10,731 nucleotides of DNA from Tritrichomonas foetus (Eukaryota > Parabasalia > Tritrichomonadida > Tritrichomonadidae). The DNA is taken from positions 7,232 to 17,962 of the forward strand of contig MLAK01000167.1 of assembly GCA_001839685.1 (NCBI GenBank), in the 5' to 3' direction. Under the pieces are notes generated by a model, which worked only from the letters and a program-made list of their open reading frames with translations, had not been told where the DNA came from and did not search any database. Positions 1 through 7,700 of this stretch are shown piece by piece. A program made the translations under genes and the position numbers. Numbering within the stretch: the first letter of the stretch is position 1; each line of letters begins with the position of its first letter.

Positions 1-54
1 GTTGTGATTCTTCAACTGGTTGTGCTTCTTCAACTGGTTGTGCTTCTTCAACTG
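1..54 (-). repeat. 18-bp in-frame tandem repeat, three copies
   Basis: Three head-to-tail copies of an 18-base unit (plus strand GTTGTGCTTCTTCAACTG; the first copy has one A for C change). In the hydrolase gene it encodes Q-P-V-E-E-A/S repeats in the acidic tail. The array runs into the window edge, so the real copy number may be higher. Confidence 0.9.
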
Positions 55-1357
55 CTGGAGAAGGTTCTTGTAAGTTTTCTGTTGGATTTGATTCTTCTAC
101 TGTCGATGATTCTGTCATATGCTCATCAATGACTGATTGTTCAAGTGGTATCTCTCTACTTTCTTCTGCCTTTGGTTGTTCTTCAACAGTTTTTTCTTCA
201 ACATCAGGAGTTGACTCATTTTGAACAGGCTGCTCATGTTTAGCAGGCTCATCTTTCACGGCTTCTCCTTTCGCTTCTGGTTCATTATCACTGCTCATGT
301 ATGCTTCCTCATTTGTAGCTGATGATGAATCCGAATCATTAATAATCATCTGCTTCTTTTTAACAGGCTCTTTTTCTTTTTCGTTTCGATGGGCGACATC
401 TCCTTTTCCTTCTTTGTTAACGAGTAATTTATCGAAAGAAATGAAATGGAAATCTGTGGATTGAAGTTGTCGACACTCCGAGATTTCGAGTCCAAAAGTA
501 TCGAATCCAAGACGAATCATAATAAATTCAACAGCTGTTCGAATCCATTCTGCATTTCTTCGCGAGTTATGTCCACCGCGCTCGAATGTAACAAACTGTT
601 TATCTGGACAACTGTAGTTATTGAAAAGACTCACTCCCATTTCATACGGCACAAATTGATCCTTTATTGCATGACCAAATACCGATGGAACTTGCGACTT
701 TTTAACAGACTCTATCGGTGCAACAGTTGAGAGGTCAAACTTGGCAATTTGCTCAACTTTCTTCTTGAGGTACCACAGAGCAGTTGGAACGAGAAAAGAA
801 GGAACGCCAATCGACTTTGCAATCGCATAGACAAGATCTGGAATTGACGTGTATGCAGAATCGCACACAATGCACTGTAGAAGGGGGGAGTGGGCGAGGG
901 CGGCAGTAGCAGCACCCATTGATCGTCCCCAGAGCGCGAAAGGTCCAAGGTGAAAGGTTGCATTCAGAAATTGCATGACTTGCTCAACATCTTGAACTTC
1001 GAAATGTCCAAGCGAAATGTAATCGCCATCAGAACATCCGCAGCCGACAGCGTCGTAAACGAAAACGAAGATATTATGCGGGCAAAAATTGGGGACGAGA
1101 AATTGACCTTCTAATTGAGCTGAAGCATTGCCGTGAAGATAGATAACGCAGGGACCACCAGCCATTGGATTTTGTTCAGCCATGTGAAAAAGGGAGCCGA
1201 TTATTCTCTGGCCACGATTATTTTCGAAAACGAGAGGATGTCTCATATAAACATTTCCGTCAAATGCATTCAAAAATAATGGGAGTTTGCGATAGTTGTA
1301 TTCGTATCGAGGTGGTCTGATGATCGCATCGACTGCTTGCTTCACGTATTTCGACAT
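1..1357 (-). CDS. Alpha/beta hydrolase (ABHD17/Bem46-like, peptidase S9-like) with acidic C-terminal tail; 3' end beyond window
   Basis: The frame is open from the ATG at 1357 to the window edge (about 452 codons seen), so the stop lies outside. The fold is clear from its motifs. LHGN is at residues 74-77 (oxyanion loop). YDAVGCGCSDG is at 101-111, matching the Y-D-x-x-G-x-G-x-S-x-G strand of ABHD17/Bem46-type enzymes. The nucleophile elbow GRSMG has Ser146. HAIKDQFVP carries Asp233, and GGHN carries His263. Spacing and order fit a complete Ser-Asp-His triad, so it is probably an active serine hydrolase. Such proteins in trichomonads are often labelled clan SC family S9; the substrate (peptide, ester or S-acyl group) cannot be told. 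No signal peptide or membrane segment is visible. From about residue 310 the protein becomes a Glu/Pro/Ser-rich acidic tail with a KKK patch near 332 and a DSDSSS stretch, ending in PVEEAQ repeats. Base composition is clearly richer in GC than the other genes here. Confidence 0.9.
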   Translation of the reverse strand, partial: MSKYVKQAVDAIIRPPRYEYNYRKLPLFLNAFDGNVYMRHPLVFENNRGQRIIGSLFHMAEQNPMAGGPCVIYLHGNASAQLEGQFLVPNFCPHNIFVFVYDAVGCGCSDGDYISLGHFEVQDVEQVMQFLNATFHLGPFALWGRSMGAATAALAHSPLLQCIVCDSAYTSIPDLVYAIAKSIGVPSFLVPTALWYLKKKVEQIAKFDLSTVAPIESVKKSQVPSVFGHAIKDQFVPYEMGVSLFNNYSCPDKQFVTFERGGHNSRRNAEWIRTAVEFIMIRLGFDTFGLEISECRQLQSTDFHFISFDKLLVNKEGKGDVAHRNEKEKEPVKKKQMIINDSDSSSATNEEAYMSSDNEPEAKGEAVKDEPAKHEQPVQNESTPDVEEKTVEEQPKAEESREIPLEQSVIDEHMTESSTVEESNPTENLQEPSPAVEEAQPVEEAQPVEESQ

Positions 1358-1913
1358 TTTTTCAATTGATATCAATCGTTTTTTCTCAGTTGTTTCAAAA
1401 TGTATTCAATTGACGAAAACATTATCAATTTTCTGAAAAAACAAGAAATCATTCTGAATATATTTCGTGAGAAAAGCAAATGCCCTGAAATAACTGAAAA
1501 AAAAAAAAAAAAAATAAAGTATTCACAAAAAGTTGACTTTTTTAGAGAAAAACGAACAAACCAAACAAAAACAAAAACATAAAGATTATGACAAATATTA
1601 TTATTTCTCCAAATATCAGCGATATTGTTTATTTCTTTATAAAGTGTATTTCAATATATTCAACTATAAAAGAATATAAATAAAAGGGAAAATCCAACCA
1701 CAATGTTCTTCGCATATCAGTGATCTCCGGTTATTGGACTATTTGTTTCAAAGACATTTCCAAGATAAAGAAAATCATAACATAATAAAGAAAATCATTA
1801 CTCAAAATCACAAACTAAACAGAAAAGCGTATATAATCTTTTTTTTTATTAAAACTACAAACACACAAAAATAACAAAAACATATAAATAAGAGACATAC
1901 ATCATCAATCATT
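1358..1913. other. Intergenic region between the hydrolase start and the LRR gene stop
   Basis: This gap of 556 bases lies between two genes read leftward, so it holds the promoter of the hydrolase and the 3' flank of the LRR gene. It is AT-rich, with an 18-base A tract at 1497-1514, an A/T tract near 1839-1848, and a 14-base direct repeat (ATAAAGAAAATCAT) at 1765-1778 and 1785-1798. The first TAAA downstream of the LRR stop on the minus strand is at 1848-1845, about 66 bases away, a possible but distant poly(A) signal. A patch near 1690-1760 is somewhat richer in GC; I looked for tRNA B-box and snRNA/snoRNA motifs there and saw none. No convincing gene was found. Confidence 0.6.
1364..1380 (-). 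promoter_or_regulatory. Candidate core promoter of the hydrolase gene
   Basis: On the minus strand AACGAT (1380-1375) runs into a perfect 12-base palindrome ATTGATATCAAT (1365-1376), then TCAATT (1369-1364). TCAATT is one base off the trichomonad initiator TCA-Y-W-Y, and would give a leader of about 10 bases before the ATG at 1357. AACGAT resembles the Myb recognition elements described upstream of Trichomonas genes. The position fits a core promoter, but the initiator match is imperfect. Confidence 0.35.
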
Positions 1914-4094
1914 CTACAATATGAAATTGGACACTTGACTTTTTTCATTTTCAATTAGGTCCTGAATTCCAGCTAAGTTTGAAATTGAATAAATCTGTCT
2001 TAAATTTTCCCATTCTTGTTCAGACCCAGTATATCCAATGTTTATATTCAAATCCCAAGAAGCCTCAACTGTTGGAATATTTACAGAAATCAGGGATGAA
2101 TTTAAAATCATACTATTGAATTTGGAAGAGAAAGAAGTAGAACCATAAAGCATAAATGAATCATTATCAGATATTTCAATTAAATTTGTTGCTTTTGAAT
2201 GATGCTTAATTTTCTTTTTCAGGTTTTCCCAACTATCTTCGAGTTCTTTCTTAAGTTTCTCTGATGAAGAATCGGTTATTAAGCGAGTCATATCTCTTCT
2301 TGGCTTAGAGACATAAAAAAGATGCTCTTTATTAGATATTTCTTTAAAGAATTGCATGAGAGCTAAAGGATCTTTTATTTCGGAACCGTCAAAAGCAATA
2401 CTTCCAATACTAGGACTTTTCATTATTATATCTTTGAAGATAAGAAGACCTCTATCCCCAATTTTATTATCTGAAATATCCAGAGAAATCAATGATGGTG
2501 CTGTTATTAAAGAATTTCTGATTTTAGACATAGCATCACCTTTGGCACCAATAAAAGTACCTTTAAGAGATAATTTTGAAAGTTGGGTTTTAGAGATGAA
2601 ATAAGAAATTGATTCTAGCAGCTCATCAATGTTGGTACCAGGTATTATTTTACAATAATCAAACGAAGCTTTCTCAATAAACGAATATTCAGCGAAAAAT
2701 CGGATTAATTTTGATGTTATTACATTATGGTTCCAATTTAATCGAAGAATCATTGGTGTTGATGGATACTGTGGCAATTTTTCAAAGAGATCAGATTTTT
2801 TTTCATTAAAATGAGCTTGTGAAAAGTCTATATGGACTCCATCGCTCACAAATGTTTGATGTGATAGAAATTCGTGAAAAGTACCAGCTTCCCAATGAAC
2901 TTTGGAAAGATTAAATGCCCGAATGGTCTCAGGGAAGACATAATTTGTGATTTGATTCATACAAAATTTGTTATTAGAGAGATCAAGTGACTCAATTTCT
3001 AATTCAGGGAAATTTTGAATCATTTTGAAGAAAACAGAAATATCAATTCCCATTTGGGAAAGCTTCACATTTTTAATTTGTGACTCTTTCAGAAAAACTA
3101 AAAGTTCAGAATAACAATTAAAATGAGTCTTTCCTTCATCACCAGAAATTTCGAAGAAGTCAATCGATTGAAAGTTAGAGCCAGCCTGTAAAATCGGCAA
3201 AAATGTAACAATGTTGAAATCACAACCTATGAAACTTAATGACTTGATTGATGTGTTTTTGATTTCTTGGGCAAGATCTTTGACATTATTAATTTTGAAT
3301 GTCACTGATTCGAAGATTAAAGTAGTAATTGAACTTAATTTTAATCCATTGAAAAAATTCTCGAATTTATTAGGATTGGCGTAGTTTGTCAATTTCAACT
3401 TTTTCACTGTTTTATTTCCACTAATAGCTTTCCCCAACGAGTTATATAAATCAAGAAAATTGAATCCTCCAAAAATAGCAAATTCTATTGTGGTTGTTAA
3501 GGAAAATGCATCAATAGCGGCTTTCAAAACGTGCGTATCAAATGAGCCTTGAATTATGGAAAGTGGTTCACCCATTCTTAAGGATTTTCTGAGATGTGAG
3601 AAAAACGGAATATTGGGTGCAAGTTCTTTTGAGTGGCAAATTGATAGGAATATGTCTATAAATTGAGTAGGACGTGGTTTTGGACCACCTAGAGATTCTG
3701 AAGAAATTGGAGTGTCAAAAATAATTTTATCATATATTTGTGGAATAATTCGCTGCAAAGTTGAAAAAATGGAATTTGAAAATTTTGTAGGATGTTGTAC
3801 GATAAGTTTTAAGGTGTTTTTTTTGAATTTAAATTCGATCAATGATTCATTGACTTTTTGAAATGAAAGTAAATCTATCCAGGCAAAAGTATGGGAAATT
3901 CGAAGATTTCTGACAAGGCCCATGTTTTTGCACAGATAAAGGGCGGAATTTGTTGCAACGGCAAATCGAGTATCTTCTCTGTTTTTTGTGCTGATTTTTT
4001 TCACCCAGGCACTTTCAATGATTGGTTCTGCTTTCGGATTAACTAATAAGATAAAAGATTTTAGAGCTTTCTGTTCTTTCGAAACGTTTCTCAT
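1914..4094 (-). CDS. CARMIL-like PH plus leucine-rich-repeat protein
   Basis: A complete single-exon gene of 726 residues, ATG at 4094, TAG at 1914-1916. Residues 1-115 look like the non-canonical PH domain of CARMIL proteins: alternating beta strands including FAVATNSALYLC and WIDLLSFQKV, then an amphipathic helix STLQRIIP. A helical linker (about 120-175) leads to roughly 14 leucine-rich repeats of the long, ribonuclease-inhibitor/CARMIL type, for example VKKLKLTN, ITTLIFES, IKSLSFIGC, LDLSNN (370-375), LSKLSLKG and LDISDN (538-543), ending near residue 600. A lysine/glutamate helix (about 610-635) and a 90-residue end domain with WDLNI (near 680) follow. CARMIL binds membranes, capping protein and myosin I to control actin assembly. 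I see no capping-protein-interaction motif or proline-rich tail, so an actin role is inference. There is no signal peptide or transmembrane segment, so it should be cytosolic. It is transcribed divergently from the USP7-like gene. Confidence 0.85.
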   Translation of the reverse strand: MRNVSKEQKALKSFILLVNPKAEPIIESAWVKKISTKNREDTRFAVATNSALYLCKNMGLVRNLRISHTFAWIDLLSFQKVNESLIEFKFKKNTLKLIVQHPTKFSNSIFSTLQRIIPQIYDKIIFDTPISSESLGGPKPRPTQFIDIFLSICHSKELAPNIPFFSHLRKSLRMGEPLSIIQGSFDTHVLKAAIDAFSLTTTIEFAIFGGFNFLDLYNSLGKAISGNKTVKKLKLTNYANPNKFENFFNGLKLSSITTLIFESVTFKINNVKDLAQEIKNTSIKSLSFIGCDFNIVTFLPILQAGSNFQSIDFFEISGDEGKTHFNCYSELLVFLKESQIKNVKLSQMGIDISVFFKMIQNFPELEIESLDLSNNKFCMNQITNYVFPETIRAFNLSKVHWEAGTFHEFLSHQTFVSDGVHIDFSQAHFNEKKSDLFEKLPQYPSTPMILRLNWNHNVITSKLIRFFAEYSFIEKASFDYCKIIPGTNIDELLESISYFISKTQLSKLSLKGTFIGAKGDAMSKIRNSLITAPSLISLDISDNKIGDRGLLIFKDIIMKSPSIGSIAFDGSEIKDPLALMQFFKEISNKEHLFYVSKPRRDMTRLITDSSSEKLKKELEDSWENLKKKIKHHSKATNLIEISDNDSFMLYGSTSFSSKFNSMILNSSLISVNIPTVEASWDLNINIGYTGSEQEWENLRQIYSISNLAGIQDLIENEKSQVSNFIL

Positions 4095-4114
4095 GTGATT
4101 ATTTGGACATGTGA
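4093..4114 (-). promoter_or_regulatory. Duplicated initiator-like TCACAT elements and minimal upstream ORF of the LRR gene
   Basis: Reading the minus strand, TCACATG occurs twice, 16 bases apart (4114-4108 and 4098-4092); the second ATG is the LRR gene start. Both TCACAT hexamers fit the trichomonad initiator TCA-Y-W-Y. The first ATG (4110) opens a three-codon frame, M-S-K then TAA (4099-4101), that ends four bases before the real start. Further upstream, at 4148-4143, lies ACGATA, a Myb-element-like hexamer. Which TCA is used decides whether the leader is two bases or carries the tiny upstream frame. Confidence 0.4.
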
Positions 4115-4328
4115 TATAAAATTATGGTTTTCAAATTCATGCTATCGTTTTTTTTACATTTGAATACAGAAAATTATTCATTCGATGATGAATATTAAAA
4201 ATGAAATGTAGATTATATAAAAGACATATTATATATAATAATATTAAATGATGGTAAAATATGATGATGAATTAGATAGTGGATAAAATTCATTATCGAA
4301 ACAGATAATTTCGAAATAAAAGAATTAT

Positions 4329-4350
4329 TTTTTGTGACATTTCACAAAAA
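4329..4350. repeat. Inverted repeat, 9-base arms
   Basis: TTTTTGTGA (4329-4337), the four bases CATT, then TCACAAAAA (4342-4350): perfect arms in the middle of the divergent promoter region. It could be a dimeric protein-binding site or a chance product of AT-rich sequence. Confidence 0.4.
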
Positions 4351-4738
4351 TTAAATACTTTTTTTATCAAAAATTGAATACTTATTTTGATCTATATTCA
4401 ATGACCTTTGAAAAATATTGAAAAAAATGGAAAATATGTTGTGTGAAAGTTTATTGATCGAAAAAATGCAAGAGGTCGTATATTTCAAGACTTTTTCTAT
4501 TTTTCTTACATTATTCAGATGATCTGAAGAGTCCGTTGTAAAGTAGTCAATAATTGATTAAAAATTTGTGCAATAAAATCAGTTATGCATAAATTCAAAG
4601 GCGAAAATATTCTCACAAAAAAATTGATCATCTATCTTCATTCTTATTATTTGCCTTTTATGATTCCAATCGTTGTTTTTTGAAGGGAAAAAATGTCTTT
4701 TTTTTTCAGAGGTAAAAAAAATTGATAATGTGAAATTC

Positions 4739-4775
4739 TATCGTATCAATATTAAACTTTTTGAATTTATCACTT
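4739..4775 (+). promoter_or_regulatory. Core promoter of the USP7-like gene: TATCGT element and TCACTT initiator
   Basis: TCACTT at 4770-4775 fits the trichomonad initiator consensus TCA-Y-W-Y with A4772 as predicted +1, seven bases before the ATG at 4779. Such very short leaders are typical of trichomonads. TATCGT at 4739-4744, about 28 bases upstream of the predicted start site, matches the hexamer reported as a Myb recognition element in Trichomonas vaginalis. The pair also sets the translation start: the in-frame TTG at 4761 would lie upstream of the transcript. Confidence 0.6.
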
Positions 4776-4778
4776 CTG

Positions 4779-7700
4779 ATGGATGAAGGAAGTGATTTTT
4801 ATTCTCAAAGTAATTTACTCGTCAATACATCATCATTGATTCATCCAGACCATCATAACAATGAAATACAAATGATCCAACTTGGTCTTCGCTCCGTCGG
4901 CAATTCATGCGCCCTCAACTCAATTATTCAAGTTTTAGTACATTTGACAGTCTTTAAACACTACATATTTTATTTGAAAAAATCAAAAGTATCAAACACC
5001 CCTGTTGCACTCGCTCTTCAACAATTATTTGCGCATCTCCATATGAACAAAGGACCTCCACCTTCGGTTAACAAACTTATATCAGAAATGGGAATTCCAA
5101 TTGAACGGATGGCCAAATTAAACCATCCAATTCAATATCTTCACAGAATTATCAATTGCTTCAATAATGACGATATTTTTATAAGAAATACTTTTATCGG
5201 ACAAATAGCAAAAGAAAATAATAATGCACAATTTTTATCACTTTCTATTGATATTCGTTCATCTGATTCTTTGGAAAGTCTTCTGGCAAAGAATCTTGAA
5301 AACAAACATTTTGATTTTCTTCCACCTGTTCTTTTCATCAATTTAAAAAGGTCATACAAAGGTAAAATCAATCATAAATCTTTGAGTTTTTCCCATTTTT
5401 TAAATTTGACAGGATATTTGGCTGATCATCATGATTCAATATACGAATTATTTGCGGTTATAGTTCGTTGTGGCAATGGAGTAAATGGGCGATTTTATGT
5501 TTACATCCAAGACATGAAATTACAAAAGTGGCTTTTATTTGATGATTCAAAAGTTCATGAAGTTCCACAAAAACTTGCAATCGAAACAAATTTTGGTTCA
5601 ACTTCAAAAAATTTTAGTGCTGACACTTTAGTTTATATTGATTCTTCGATGAAAGAACTCGTTTTTGAACCAGATGATGATTTAATTATTCCTAATTGGA
5701 TTCTTGACAATATTTATAAAGATGATTACATTTTAAATCAATCAGAAAATTTCGAAAAATCTTTTAAAATTAATGTTGTGCAAGTTGAAGATTTAGATAG
5801 ATATGCAACTGATGAATCAAACATTAAATTTATTTCAGATTTATTCATTACAACTAATTCTTTAATGACCGTTAAAGAACTTTACTCGAAAATGGCTAGT
5901 TTACTAAAAACAAAATATGATAGACTAACAATTTGGGCAATTATTCATTCTGTTCCTTGTTTTAAAATTACACATAATTATGATAATCAAACATTAAATA
6001 ACGTTATTGGTTCTTTAGACCAAGTTAAGTTTTTTGTTGAAGATTCTAGTGTTAATTCTGATAATGAAAAACTTGATTCATCTGATTATGAAGATCGTAG
6101 ATTAAATTTTTCGAATCAACATCCTAAGTTCATTGATGAATCTGATAGTATCTTAGTATTTTTGTATTTATATGATTATTCTGATTCTGAGCCACTTCAA
6201 TTTGTTGCCACAGTTTCAATTTTGTTTGATGAAAATATCGAAAGCCTTTTTTCTGTAGCACGATCACATTTCGATCTTCCAAATAATTTGGAAATGATAG
6301 CTTATCAAATATTTGGTTCAAAATGTATGAAAATCGAAAATACACAAGAAAATATCAGTGGAATGAATTTAGATAATGGTGCAATTATTGTTGTTCAGCC
6401 AAGTCCTGCATTTTATAAAAACAGCGCATGTTCAAGACCTAAAAAACCCAAATCAACACATGGAATATTCACATATTATCCGGATTTCGTATTAAATATT
6501 CCACATGAATTTGAAAGTTATTTTGAATTTAGAAATAATCCATGTATAGTATTAGCAAGATATAAAACGCAAAGAAAAATGATACAGTTTCCTAAAGATA
6601 TAACTTTTGACGAATTTCAGAGCTTTTTATTGAAAGCTTTAAATATCAATAATTATGATTTTAATAAAGATGAAATTCTTTATTATAGTAAAAATTCAAC
6701 AAAACCATTAGTGTTTATACCATCATCAAAAGTAGGACGTCAATTTGATATGTATAAAGACAGGCTCTCTCAAATTTCACTAATTATAGAACCACGTGAA
6801 AGGCTCGATGAATTTGATAATAAAGTTCGATTAAGAATGAAATTTATTTTTCCACAAAGTAAAAATGGAGTCACTGGATTTTTCAATGAAAATTGGTCAA
6901 TGTTTGAATTGGTTAGTTCATTGCGTGAGTCGCATAGAGATTTTATAAAATATTTTATTGTTCCTCACGATTCAAATAAAAACATAGTTCCTGAACAAAC
7001 ATTACTCAAAGATGTGAAAAATCCAATTTATTTCATTATGAAAATGATAAATAATAAACCAATAAAAATTATTTTTATTCAAAATGAACAAATTTTAAAA
7101 GAATATGAAATTAAAATATCTGAAACTGATACTTTGGCGGATTTGAAAAAGAGGATTGATTTATCTCAATTATCATCCACAATTTTCTATACTGTAGATA
7201 AAAATATTGAAAATCATAAGAATGAAATTCAGGATGATGTTTTAATGAAAACTTTTTATGAAACTTCAACTCCTGTTTATTTAGAAGCAACAAAACAAAA
7301 TGACAAAATATGCTTTATTGAGCCTGAATCTGATCCTAACACAGTTATTTTCAACGCTAAATATTTATCAATGCAAATTAGTCAATCAAAAAATGAATCT
7401 TATTTTAAAAAAGAATTAGAAAATGTTATTTTCCAGAAAATAATTAGAAACGAGGGGAATGATGATTTGAGCGACGAGTTGAATGGTGAATTTAATATTG
7501 ATGATCACAATGATTTTGAAGAGGGTGAAAGTGGTGAATATGGAACGAAAACAAAAAAGGGAAAGACATTAAAATTAATTGAAAATTCGAAAATCATAGA
7601 ACTAAATGAAGAAGAAGAAGAAGAAGAAGAAGAATACAATGAAAGCCAGACTCACAAATATAAAACAATAAATAAAAATAGTGAATATAATGAATCAAGT

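Larger units (their letters stand above)
4095..4778. other. Divergent intergenic promoter region
   Basis: This stretch of 684 bases separates the divergent starts of the LRR and USP7-like genes. It is very AT-rich, with many T and A tracts, and contains no ORF of note and no recognisable RNA gene. Candidate promoter elements lie close to each end (4093-4148 and 4739-4775). One 9-base inverted repeat is at 4329-4350. The middle has nothing else I can name. Confidence 0.6.

Noticed and set aside
1400..1582. A 60-codon plus-strand frame starting 43 bases from the hydrolase start, Lys-rich
   Set aside because: Much of it is read through an 18-base A tract and AT-rich spacer, it has no recognisable domain, and no good initiator lies before its ATG.
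1686..1770. A possible small RNA gene in a slightly GC-richer patch of the spacer
   Set aside because: No tRNA B-box, snoRNA C/D boxes or recognisable snRNA core sequences were seen.
2356..2604. Plus-strand frame inside the LRR gene
   Set aside because: It is antisense to a well-supported LRR coding region and has no domain of its own.
4761..4778. TTG at 4761 as start of the USP7-like gene
   Set aside because: A nuclear eukaryotic gene should start at ATG, and the predicted transcription start at 4772 lies downstream of it.
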